Positions 24,013 to 35,925 of a stretch of DNA of 64,000 nt are shown one piece after another. This stretch comes from Anseranas semipalmata. Lineage: Eukaryota > Chordata > Aves > Anseriformes > Anseranatidae. Position 1 is the first letter of the stretch. Each line of letters begins with the position of its first letter. Below the pieces are notes generated by a model. It was not told where the DNA came from. It saw only the letters and a list, made by a program, of their open reading frames with translations, and did no database searches. The DNA lies in NCBI GenBank assembly GCA_013399115.1, contig VXAA01004252.1, forward strand, positions 1-64,000, read 5' to 3'. A program made the translations under genes and the position numbers.

Positions 24013-25504
24013 TTAAAGAAAATATTCTGAGAGCTCAGAAATGAACCATAGGGTTGTGCAGGAAGAATGGGAATTTTGGCAGAAGGTTTGCTTGGTTAAG
24101 TATGAAGTTTTATATGAAGTAAAATACCAAAAGAGAGTATGTAAGAAATAGAAATAAGGACAGGCAAGAAAGGAGAAATATAAAAACACTGAATGTGCAC
24201 TTAAGGATGAAATTAGGAAAGCCAAAGCCCACTAGAGCTAAAATTAACTAGAGCCATACAGAATAACAAGAAAGGAGTCTATGAATTGTACAAATATATG
24301 AGCTGCAAAAAGAATTTAAGAGAAAATATGGTTTTGTGGATGAATGGTGGGACAACATACTGTGGACAACACTGAAAAGGCTGAAGCACTCAATGTCTTT
24401 TTCATCTCAGTCTTCCCAAGGAAAGCCTACTTCCAGGCCTGTGTATGTAATGGCAATGGCTTGGGAAGAACACCCTACAGCCTTCAGTAGGGTGTGGTGG
24501 ATTTGGGGCACTTAGAAATGTTAGATTTGTTCAGATCCATAGGGCTGGGTAGAATATACCCACACGTGCTGAAGGCATTGGCTGATGTGACTGAAGGAGG
24601 TATCATCCATGAAAAGTCACGGTGATTGAAGAAGGTAGAAGAAAGGCAAGAATGAGACCTTCGTAACTGTAGGCCAGCCAGCCTTACCTCAATCCCAGGA
24701 AAGAACGTGGAGCATGTCCTCTGTGAACAGATTTCCAACTGTTTGAAGGACATATGAGGAGTCAACATGGGTTTATTATGGGAAAATTGCACTTGACAGG
24801 CGTGACTACCTTTCTATTAAATGACTGGCAAAGTGTGCTTACATACTCGGGGCAGAAAAACCTCATGCATCAGCACAAGCCTGAAACAAACTGACCAAGT
24901 ATTAGCTCTGCCAAAAGGACCTGGGGTTGCAAGCGTGCTGGTTGTATAGTTTAAATTGAATATGAAGCAACAGTATGTCCACTGCGTGAACAAGGCAAAC
25001 TGCATCCTGATGTACAATAGGAAAAATGTGCTTGCATACAAGATAGAGTGTCCAGTTTCAATCCTCAGTTTAAGAAGCACATGAACTTCAGAGGGCACAG
25101 GAAAGTTTTACCAAGGTGAGTAGATGCTACAGTACTTGCCTTATGAGGAGAGGTTGAGGAGGCTGGCTTCGTTTAACATGGCAAAGTGGAGGTAAAGGGG
25201 TGAGCTAATAGCTACCTATCACTGTCTGAAGGGCAGTTACAAAGATCAATGGAACCAAACTCTTCTCACTAGTGGTAGGTGCCATAACAAGGGACATAAG
25301 GGAAAAAAAAATTGTCACCAGGAGGATAGTGCAGCATCAAACCAGGTTTTCCCGAGTAGTTCATCCTTGAAAGTTTTCTAGACTTAACTAGACAAAGCCA
25401 CAGCTGACCTGATCTAGTTTTCAAGTCTCTCTTCAAGTGGGAGGTCAGATTATAGATCTCCAGAGGCCATTTCTATGATTCCACAGACATCCTTTCTATG
25501 ATTC
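24013..25504 (+). mobile_element. Old CR1 copy with internal deletion
   Basis: A decayed CR1 ORF2 plus 3' UTR. In order: AGGACAGGCAAGAAAGG and ATGAAATTAGGAAAGCCAAAG (pre-RT region, about 24150-24230); a peptide like KKGVYELYKY (about 24269); ILPHVLK-like text near 24550; and the RT block NCRPASLTSIPGKNVEHVLC in shifted frames at about 24664-24725, matching the NYRPVSLTSVPGKVMEQI motif of CR1. The QHGF-like block follows at about 24765-24780. The frame then jumps to a KDLG...VDNKL-equivalent at about 24918, so the segment holding the catalytic ADD loop is deleted near 24835-24850. The 3' UTR ends with GATCTCCAGAGG and two TTTCTATGATTC copies at 25468-25504. Many stops and indels mark it as much older than the copies at 52 and 56 kb. 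Confidence 0.85.
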
Positions 25505-27601
25505 ACACTTAACTTTTTCACTTTGAATAAACAATGCAATGATTCTTCTTGGATTTTTGCATTATTAAAGTCTTTACTGGCTAATCAGTAGTTATTGACC
25601 TTTCATTAAAATGAACTTATATACATCAGAAGATTGGTGCATAGGCAGTTCATTAAATGTTATTTTCAAGACCCTCTGTTTTCAAGAATATAACAACTAC
25701 AGCTAATTTCCTGTCTGACAATATTTCCTGAGGTCCAGGAAAATTTCAAAAGAATCTTGTCAGCCTTTGTCAGCCCTTTTTCCATTTCAGTGCCACCTGG
25801 ATAGAACTGGTCTTTTTTAATGGTGTTAATCCTTCCCAAGATCTTTCTTGCAAACTGGAACAGTTTCAAAAACTACATTTTTATAATCCAGGGTGACAGA
25901 TTTTTATAATCAAGAGTCACAAAGTGTGTGTTTTAAAATAAATTTAAGCAAGGCATTGTTTACTACAATATTGCAGTTTTAAGAACAGTAAATGCTAACT
26001 GATGTAGTGTGGTTGGATGGAATAAATTTAGTGATAATCCAGCTTGTCAGTAAAACATAAAAAGAAAGAGGTGGTCAGGCTGCATAATATTGTTCTCTTT
26101 TGATGATCAGTTATAGACTGGCATGTAGGATTTGGCATAGAGTTGTGTCCTCTGACATCTATTTGCCTCATTTACCATGCTATTACTTTAGTTTCATGCA
26201 AATCGAATACTACCAAAATGAGGCCTTAAATAGTTGTACACACACTAAAGTGGTTTGTTCAAATGCAGTTGTTGATACACAGAGGTAAAGAAATAGAATT
26301 ATTCCCTGTTGGTTTTGATCTGCTGTATAGTTTTCAGTGGCATTCCTCAAAACCAGTCATGTGGTGATCACCTCAGCTTTCAGCATAGTGCTTGTTATTT
26401 TGTGTGCAACCTGACATATTGCCAGTAACTCCAGAAAGACAATATTGCTTTCTATGCTTACACACTCAACAACAGTCCTTTATTTCTCAGTAATATAGCT
26501 CCTGAATTTGCACTTAAAGTTCTTCCATGACAGCTGACAGCTTCCTCAGCTTCTTCATTTGAAATTCTACTGTAATGAATGTGGATGATACCTGACAGTA
26601 AAAGCTGCCTATTTTTTAAATAAACTTGTCTAGAGATCAATTGCCTCACCTCATAAAGGGCTTGTGCAAATATTTTCTTTGGATTTATTCTAGAAGGGCT
26701 AGCTTCTTCCCCTGACTCCTGCCATCAGCAGTGTTGGAAAGCCCACGAGCCTTAAACCAAAACGCTGTCTGAGTGGAATTTCAAAAATATCACTCTGAGG
26801 CACCAGAGCCTTCTGCAACTACAGGAAACAGCTTGTATACCTTTTGTGGAAGCTGCCTTGAGTTTAGTGCCAGGGACTGTGTAGACATAAGAAGCTGCAA
26901 TCTTTATTGTTATACTTGGTTCTCATTTGGAAACCACTGTTCCACTGTATCCAGAAGTAGAGATAATAAAGACCTGATTGAATAAAAATTATAAACAAGA
27001 CCTGTCAGGTTGTCTAGTATCTGTTCTAGCTGTCTATCTGTGTGGAAATCTTCTTACAAATAAATTGTTTATTTTTTCTATGTAAAAATCTTCCACAACT
27101 GTAGTCCTATCCAACAGATTTTTTTTCCCTCTTCAAAACACAAGGCCAGCATATCTTTTTTGCCCATGCCACTATAATCCTTGACCTCATTATCTTGACT
27201 TTTGCAGTCCCAGTCTTCTCTCCTTTTTGGCTTTGGCATAAAACATCTCCTTCTCATGTGAAAACTTTCAAGCTGTTACTGCAAAAATCAAACTAATCAC
27301 TTGAATTGCATGGCTACCTCTCCTGTTTTCTATTCCCTTCTTGGAGACTTAGTCCCATCTGGCCTGTCATCTCTTAGCAACTTAGTAAATCATCTTCTCC
27401 CCGAACCACTTCCACTTTCACTTTGCCAGAGATTCTGACCTTAGTTGTCCTGTATTCAAATTTTACCACAAAACACTTTGAGCATTTTTCTGTGCTGTTT
27501 TTTATGTATGGGAGGGCTCCTTAGCAAAAGTTTGTGAAGACTCTTCATTTTTCACCTTTAAATCTCCCCTTCAGTTTCTAACACAGTACCTTAAAAAAAG
27601 A
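25505..27601. other. Non-coding DNA
   Basis: AT-rich unique sequence. Small frames at 25666-25869 (-), 26458-26649 (-) and 26773-26985 (+) carry no recognised domain. No repeat family is recognised. Confidence 0.5.
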
Positions 27602-27621
27602 AGAGAGAGAGAGAGAGAGAG
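27602..27621. repeat. (GA)10 microsatellite
   Basis: About ten GA units following an A-rich stretch. Confidence 0.9.
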
Positions 27622-30600
27622 ATTTTGCCTGCCTTTGGATACTTATTATTTAAATTAGTAGAGTAGTCACACTTGGTTGTTTTTATCTGTCTCTATCAGT
27701 GAAGTGAAATAGTCATCACCATAGAAGGGTATTTGCTTTAATATTGTCACAGGCAACAATAACATGAACCTAGGGCAAGTGGTATCTCACTTGAGTTCCT
27801 TGATGATTCCAGACCTTAGTAGGCAGCTGGCACGTGGTGGCTACTCCACAGTCATTGTCATGAACATTCCACTCCAGCTTGTCCAAACTCCATCTGTCTG
27901 AATCACATTTGATGATTGTCATTAAAACTGGGTCTTGTTTGGGCTTGTCTTTGGGACTCTTCTGCAGAAGGGGCTGGGAGTTGCTTGTGAAGTAGTCTGA
28001 GCGCCAGAGATCTTCTACGGAGTTTTAGCTCAGAACATACATCTTAAATGGCTTTTACTTTCTTTGCAAATGTAATCCCTTTAAACACATTGAAACACTC
28101 AAAAAGTTTAAGTCCTTCCTATGTTATATGAAAACGTTGCAGTAAGCTAATAAATTCATGTTTTGTAATCTTGCATAACTCAGAAATGACTGACCCTTTG
28201 AAAGACAACACTTGATGTTAAAAGAATTATTTTTCATCTCATGGAAATATCTAATTTTTGCTTGAATGTGGAAAGAAAAAGGAAATGAAGATGCATCCAA
28301 GTCTCTGCTGTGCTTTCAAGTTTCTATTAGTTCCAGAGCTTTTATGCCCTGGATATTTGGATGAGATCTTTGTCTGGAATTTATATTGACTAGACAGCAG
28401 AACAGGACTAAATTATTATTCCTTTTACTTTGATGCATTATATGGAGATGTGATTAAATGTTTCTCATTCTTCTGCTTAGATACAGAAGAATGTGGATGG
28501 TGTCTCAAAGAGAGACATTAAATATGTTTTGTATGTGATAATGTGAGAATTTTGTCATGCCTGGAATGTGGGGAGGAGCAGAGATGAAGCAGGAAATGTT
28601 ATGGAAGCACCTGGAGTTACAACTATGTAAATGTATCGTTCACCATCAAATGTTTAGTACACCTTCACTCTATTGGAAAAAGCCTTTCTGATCAGTTTAT
28701 TAAATCCTCATGCTCTGCATTTATCTACTGTCCTTGTTTTTCAGTTTGTTACTAAGAGATTAATTCAAGGCAAAAACCAAGAAAAGTCAGGGCTGAGTTT
28801 GGCTCTAGGCCTCACAAGTTAGGTTTCTTGTTATTACTTTCCTGTGATAACTTTTCCCCCTTTTTCTGTCTTGTTGGATGAAATTCACTTGATGACTAAG
28901 TATCAAAATAACTTGAAGACCAAAACTAGAAATTCAGAAATCATCATACACTAGGAGTTTTATCACAAATAGATGGTGTTCCAGAGAAGGTCAGACTTGA
29001 ATTTTCCACTATGCCAAGGATTTTTTTTTTTTTTTTATGGCCAGGTGAATCAGGATTCCTCAAGTTCATAGTAAAATATTACAGCAGATAAGTGTTCCCC
29101 CCCTTAGCCAGACATTAAAGTATTTAGTCAGACTGAAGCTGCAGTGGCATAGTAATAATATCTGCTGTCAGTAAGTTTTTGAGATGTGCTGTTCACACTG
29201 CATTGGATATTTCTATACGTGTGTGTACTTTTAGGCTCCTGAAGCACTTAGCAACCCAACAAATGGAAGGGTTGTGGTGTTGGTCAGATCTTTCACTAGG
29301 TGGCAATAAGAAACAGGGGCCTTCAGTCAATATTTGCTGTGTTTTCCACCGTGCAGAAGTCCCTTGATTTCTGACATAACCATTTGCTGCAGCTTTACAA
29401 CCGCTTGTGCTTTTTGGGGCATTTTCTAGAACTGTGGTCCAATGACTCCTATCTCCCCAAAAGTGTCTGAGCTTAGTCAGCCAGAAGAAAAGAAAGTCCA
29501 AAACTGGATAAACAATCTATTAGTTTTAAATCTTCTTTTTTTTTTTTTTTTTGGCAATAAGTTCTAAAGCTAGGCAAGTTACAGAAACAACTTCACATTC
29601 TACCAGAGTCTTTTTCCTGTTGTTTTTCCTTTGTGATCCGGTGTCTGAGTGAGGCCTCTTGCAGTGAGGCCTCACTGAAACTTTGCCTGTTTCTCCTGTC
29701 TGTTGTTTACATGGTTGTTTCTGGTGAGATGCATTACTTCAAGGGTGTGTTCTGTGTTGATGACCACAGCCTTCTGTTCTGAGGGCAAGAACAAGGCAAA
29801 CAGTATCTGAATGTGCAGAAAAATTGTGACTGCCCTATAAGCATAACAACTACTATACGTCACAGGAAAGCTAGGAAACTGGCTCATCTGCTGTAAGTTA
29901 AACTATGTCATGCAAGTAGCATTCATGAAGAGCTAAATTTCTTCAAGGACAGTCAGGACCACTGTTTTGCTGTGGTAAGGTACCATTTTATGTATGTGTA
30001 CTCTAGCAGATGGCTTTGTGGAAAATAAATCTTCAAAATGCAAATCAACAACCTGTTCACCAATCTTGAATTAGAAATGAAGTAGGACATGAAACAGATT
30101 TATGAAGCTGAACTGAACGAGCCTGACAATGCACAGTCCAAAAATAATTGATTTATCAGACGCATTCTTTCATCTGTACTGAGGGAAAGTCTCCAAGAAA
30201 TACACTTTTTGAGAGATCTTCCCCGTTTCTGGCTGTGTCAGAAGAGCAACAGAAATGACCTTTCTGGTGGCTTCCTCCCAGTCTCAAACTGTGCAGACAA
30301 AATCATTTAATGATGTCTACACTCAAAGTCCCCTTTGTAGTTGGAGAACTTCTACTGTTGTTTTTCACTCTTTGAACTCTGAAAAGAGTGCAGTGTCCAG
30401 AGCCATCTACTATATGTGATATGCACATTTTTTTTTTTTTTTAGCTAATCCATTTCCTGTATTTCTGAACATATAATGAACTTTTTATATCTTCTGGGTG
30501 AAGATGAAAATACTGCAGAAACATTTGAGCCTTGATATTGCATCCTGTCTTGACCCAAAGGAAACACAAATGGTAGGACTTCAAGAAAGATCATTTTAAT

Positions 30601-33600
30601 TACTTTTGCTTTGTGGAGCCCGATTCGTAAGTATGTAAACAGTGGTGATCTTATTGCTATTATTTTAGACATCTTGCTTTCCCATTAAAAATGTCTCTTC
30701 TCAGTTTGTTTCGGTTCATTTATTTCATGGTGCTGGTAATGATGTTGATCAGACCCTGGAAGGGAGTGGGAGAATAGCTGGTCCTACATCAAATGGTTGC
30801 AGGGAAGAATATAGCTTCTGTCTACTGAGAAATCAGTCCCATTTCCAGGACAAAGGTAGCTTCATCTTATCCTTCTGTTCTTCTCTTGTGAGCCCAGTGT
30901 AATTACTATGAACATTTTCATAGCTTCCAGAATATGGAAAAGGCAATTACAAATAACTAAAGTTTGAACTCAATGAGTTTCAAATTACCTAAGTGTATGA
31001 AGTAAAATGGCATAAATCTCAAAAGATTCAGCATTCACTTTGAATGTTTCCAAAATTAAATCCGTTAATTAAGTAATTTAAATTGAATTAGGAAGTTGTG
31101 CTGCAGCAATACAATTTCCAACATTCCAAAACACAATTTAGTGGGATTACTTGTTTTAATTAGATGCCACTCTATGGCATATTATTTATAGCAATAATGT
31201 TGGATGGCTAGGTTGAAACAACAGTTTGTCTATTTGAAGGATAGGACTTTTTTTATTCCTTTCAGAATGATCTCTTTCCAGAAAAGTTCCTTGCCCCTTT
31301 TAAAGTACTGAAAGACACAGCCCCACTAGACTTCTCTCTCTTTGTGTTTAGGTCCTCTAATGCACAAAAAATATTGCAATAACCTTATATTGCATCTTAT
31401 TGATATAGCATCTAATTCAGAAATGGTAATTACAGATGAATGAAAACACATGAGTAATTTTAAACTGTGATTAGCAGCATTTATATGCCACCAAAGAAAT
31501 ACAATATGCCAAAGCAAATGAAGCTTATCTGGCCTTTCCACTTGCCTTACAAGTCATCTATAAATTAATAACCACTAACTATTTTATGAAACAGTGTCAA
31601 TCTTCATGATGACTAGCTGCTGTTCAAAGAAAGATGAGGGATGAGAGGATAAAAAGGTTTTATAGGAATTACCTATAAAAAGGCAAGCTCGGAAGGAGGG
31701 AGAGGTGAGAAAAAAACAATGAAAAGCACTAACACCAGCTTTTATTTAATTAACAAAACTATTATTTAGCTTATAGTAGCAACAGAATTTGGCTAAGTCA
31801 AAATGAAAATCAGCATAATAGTTAGCAATTTATCATGTGAAAAGGGAACTGGTTAATATCAAATATAGTGGGTCTCCTTAACAGGATCACAGAATCCCAG
31901 AGGTCATCAAAAACTAATGTGGTTTAAAAGTCCCTGTGAATTTAATTTTTTTTTTTCCTTCTCATCACTTTCCCTCCGGTAAACATGGAATCTTTGGGAG
32001 CTATTATATCCTGTAAGTCCTAGGGTTTTCTATTGCTAAGAGCTTGTTAAAGTTACAGTGTTTCTAAATGAAGGTGATGACTCAAGATATTTTAGCTAGA
32101 ATAAACATTAGCAAGGCTGTTCACTTTTCATCAATGCATCAGCAAATCATCAGTTACAATGGGGAAGCAACTCCTTCTGGCATTTGATACAGATTTCGGA
32201 AGAGGGCTACTTATGTGGACACTACATTAATTGTCTGCATAAAGAAATGTTGTCCCTTCCATTATGCTGACTTATCTTTCTATTCCCAGCCACTTCTTTC
32301 AATTCAATTCAATTTCATTCTAGCAGGTCTTCAGTACATTTAAGCACATGTCTAAAACTGTCAGGAACCATTTCCAGTACAGTCACCATTCTCTTAATGG
32401 AGAGCTGGAAAAGAGCAGTTTCTAGTTGAAAAGGGAATGCTTGACAACAAACAGTTCTTTCATGTATAAAGATTTTTTATGCTGAACTTAATCACTCCCT
32501 CAGAGCATTATTGTTTCACATAGCTCTGTGGGAGAACTGTCGCATGTGTTAAAATTTTGAAATGACACTATAGTTATATATTGCATGCTACTGCATGCTA
32601 GATTTTCCTAGCAATTTTAGCCAGCAGCATGTATGAAAATGTCAACTTAGATACTGCGTACCTGAAATGATGTGGTGCTATTCTTGATGGCACCTTTGTA
32701 GTGGTGTTTGTGTTGGCATATAAGTTTATGTGTAGGAACCATCTTTAATGATTCTAAAATATTTTCGTTAAAAATTTGATTCATTTATGACTAAATATTC
32801 TACTGCTTGATCCTGAAAATTCAGATAGAGTTCTGACTCTTTAACAGATAACCCCGGTCTGCCTGGGTAGGATTCATCTCCACCTAACCTCAAGCCTCTG
32901 CATCTGAACTAGACACATTGGAATCCCTTTAAAGCCAGCACGGATTGAACCAGTCTCATTGGAGTCAAGTATACAGTGCTCCTCATCCTAGGCAGCATGT
33001 CCAAATTAGGTGAGATGAATCTATCCTCATTTTCTTTTTTCTAGTTCAGCCAGAGGCACCTACATGGTGAGCGCCTAAACAAGGCGAAATTAATTCAGCC
33101 TTTGAAGCCTTTGATTTTACTTAGGTGTGGCTGAAATTGTGTAACATTTATGTTTCCAGTAGGTACTGTGCCTATGGAAATGATTGGCACTTGTGACACA
33201 TTGGTGCTGTTATATAAGTAACAAGTTCTGGTCATTCACTATTGTAAGTTGTGACAAATAAGGAACAAACTTTGAACTTACTAATGATCAAATCTGTTGA
33301 GCAACAAATTTTGGCATTTATATAATCACTTTCCATGAGACCTTGAACTGAAGGAACATCAATGTAAAAAAAAAAAATCACTGGAAAAAAGGACCGTAGA
33401 TTTTTTTTTTATTTATTTTTATTTTTTTTTCTTTACAGCAATTATCAGGTTGATAAAGTGAATAACAGTTGTCATTCCAACAATTATAGCAAAAAGAAAT
33501 TAGCACCAGATGAGATGTTTGATTTAGAGCCTCACATAGATTCAGTCAAAACAAACAAAATACTGGAAGGTTATCTAAACACAGGCTATGCACGTCATTC

Positions 33601-33769
33601 TTCACAGAGAGCAAGTGTTTTACTGTTGCTGCCTTTATCTGGAGTAATATCAAACGTTGTACACGCATGTGTGTCCAAGAATTCAAGCATCAGCCTCTTT
33701 TAACACTGGCAGCCCTTAACCAGTCTGTGTAGCCAGCTGAGCAAGCTAGATGGGTAGAATTTTCTTGAT
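27622..33769. other. Non-coding DNA, mostly unique
   Basis: T-runs at about 29022-29037, 29536-29552 and 30429-30442, and a T/A-rich patch at 33366-33431. A perfect 16-bp palindrome lies at 29662-29677, with an 11-bp direct repeat of its left part at 29648-29658. The block 31040-31220 is rich in TTAATTAAG, AATTTAAATTGAATTA and TTTTAATTAGAT homeodomain-type cores. A few bases at 31883-31910 resemble a CR1 tail but are too short to call. No gene is supported on either strand. Confidence 0.5.
29662..29677. repeat. Perfect 16-bp palindrome CAGTGAGG / CCTCACTG
   Basis: An uninterrupted self-complementary 16-mer centred on GGCC. AGTGAGGCCTC recurs 15 bp upstream at 29648-29658, so the site looks like a small local duplication. 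Function unknown. Confidence 0.6.
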
Positions 33770-34230
33770 TTTGGAGGACCAGCATAGATCCATACATCTG
33801 GTTCTACCATTTGCTGATTTTCATTAGCATTTTGTTTTTCAGTGCAGTACTTTACATTTATCTTCACTAAATTTCATCTAGCTGCTTTTGAGCCATGTCT
33901 TATCACGTGGATTTCAAGCCTGTTCTCCAAGACTTTCTCAGGGCTTAACGTCAGCTAAAATCATTATAAAATCATAATCTGCATTCTGTTATCCAAGTTG
34001 CTGATGAAAATATCAACCAGTTGTAATGCCAGTTTGGACCTTCATGGAGCCTCATGAGAGAGTCTTCCAGTCTGACATCAAACCCAGCTACAAACTGCTC
34101 TCTGTGCATCTGTATTGTGACCGTTCAATTCAGACCACTTTACTGTATTGCCAGCACCTCTACTTGGGTCTAAATGTATGAGGCCTGTTACTTCCACCTT
34201 TCCTGCAAAGCTATTTACCTGTGGAAAAAA
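33770..34230 (-). mobile_element. Old CR1 ORF2 internal fragment
   Basis: Read against the minus-strand CR1 layout, the order of phrases fits: CAGTACTTTACATTTATC and TAAATTTCATCTAGC (33846-33885), then GTTGCTGATGAAAATATC (33999-34016) where CR1 copies read GTTGATGAAGATGT, then ACCAG...GGACC...GGAGCC (34015-34052), then GACC.TTCAATTCAGACCACTT and a GTTACTTCCACC...TGCAAAGC end (34120-34212). No continuous frame survives and there is no 3' terminal 8-mer, so this is an internal piece of an old copy. An A-run follows at 34224-34237. Confidence 0.5.
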
Positions 34231-35794
34231 AAAAAAAAGAAACTGGTTTAACGGTGTTTGTTTTTGACAAACACATTTAAGCTCTTGATTTACTACCTTA
34301 TTATCCTCTAAGTGCTCGTAACTTGATTGTTTAGCAATTCCATTTAATCAGATGACTAGCTGACAGAGAATGTTTTGCTCTCAAAGGTTTTCAAGGTGGC
34401 ATCTAATTATGCCAGCAGAGTGCTATCAGAAGTACATCACTGTCTGCACGGATTGCAGTACAGGGGTCCCCCAGGTCATGCTGGAACTGGACCAACTAGC
34501 ATGGAACAAGCTGCTCTGGAAGTGCCCCTGATAGAGAGCTACACAATAACATAGCAATTCTGACCTCAGGGCAGCTGCTGATGGCTCTGTTGGATGCCCT
34601 GCTGCATCATGCAGATATAACCATTTGCTGAAAGCTAGTTCAGAGATCTCCAGCACAGTTGTCACGTACCTGAGAATCTGTCCCCCAGAGCTCAGCCAAG
34701 GCACTGGCTCACTGCCCTGACCATGCAAAGAGGCCACATTGAGAAGCACACACAAATGAGAAAATGAAAAATACAGTGGTATAGTGCCAGGAGCCAACCA
34801 GTGCAAGAGCAGTCACAACAGCTCCTCCTTAGTCTTTGTGAACCCAGTAGAAAGTGTTTGCAGAATTCAGGACTCTGTTCATGATCTATCCATCATTAAT
34901 TCAAACAACTAAACATGACAGCAAACTTGAATCCATTCCTAGACTTCTTTTCTCAGGAATACACTCACAGTTCAGCACAGATGCCAGCACACCATACGCT
35001 ATGCAGGCAGCCCAGTTAGGTGACAACAGTGTTCTCTTGTGGTCAGGAAATCTGTAGATCTCAGAGGAAGCAGGACAAATAACTGCATTAACTCAGAAAC
35101 TTTTTCAAGTCATTCAGTTTCCTTAGGTGATGATAGTACTGACAGTTGGTGCTGTACCATACCAAACACAAACATCTGAAACGTTATCCTGGTTATCTGC
35201 TGTGGCCTGAAAGTAGAGTCTCTGGTGCCATGACACATTCCTCAGCAAGGTTAAGAAGAACATCACCAGGGATAACATATTTTTAATGGAGAGCATCAGT
35301 CTCAGAACACGGCTAACTTCTATGTCCCAGAGGAAGATTACAAAATACCTGTCTCTTTTCCCTGCAGACAGAGTATTCTTACTAGTATTTTATTACAAGC
35401 CTTGCTTTCCATATATTAAAATATGATCTGTATCTCAAAGAAGATTTTCTTTTTTCCTTGTTGCCAAAGAACTTGTATAGCTTTGCAAGTATGCAACTGG
35501 AAAGCAAAGTACTAATAGCTTGTGTTTAACATGCACATAGTGGATACCCAAGGTTTCATTTTGCACATATGTTTTGCTTGTATTGTGGGATATTATCCGA
35601 ATAAAAAGGACACAGTTTCATAGGTTTTAGAGGAGAAACACGTTTTAAAGATATTTGTAAAATCAGTGACGTATTGTTAATGTGCTGCAGACCTTCATGC
35701 TACTATGGCAATCTTGACAATGGATCTCTTATGATCGTCTCTTGTCGTTAGATGGCACTGTAGAGCAATTCTCAGTCACAGTTTCAAGACTTCC
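34231..35794. other. Non-coding DNA
   Basis: The minus-strand frame at 34806-34426 (126 codons) is the longest here outside LINE and GC-rich blocks. It shows no domain, and its surroundings from 34400 to 34810 are only mildly GC-enriched. It could be a piece of an unrecognised repeat. Nothing else is supported. Confidence 0.45.
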
Positions 35795-35925
35795 TGCAGC
35801 TCAAAAGGGACCCTTTCGATTATCTAATCTGACTTCCCACATACTGTAGGCTATAGAAATCCAACAAGGAGTTCTTGCCTCACTCCGAAACTGTGCTTCA
35901 ATAAAAGCATATTTTTAGATACAGG
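35795..35925 (-). mobile_element. Ancient CR1-type 3'-UTR fragment
   Basis: On the + strand: AAAAGGGACCCTTTCGATTA, ATCTAATCTGACTTCCCAC, GTAGGCTATAGAAATCCA, TTCTTGCCTC and CAATAAAAGCATATTTTT. This follows, with decay, the reverse complement of an old sauropsid CR1 3' UTR (GGGACC..GATCATCTAGTCTGACCTCC, CAGGCCATAGAA, ATTCCTGC, AGAGCATATC in my recollection). There is no coding part. The family age is inferred from divergence. Confidence 0.55.

Noticed and set aside
31883..31910. Possible CR1 3' tail (GGATCACAGAATCCC and GAGGTCATC)
   Set aside because: Fewer than 30 matching bases with no continuing 3'-UTR text, so chance is too likely.
34426..34806. A 126-codon minus-strand frame
   Set aside because: No recognisable domain, codon pattern or splice context, and no flanking exon-like sequence.
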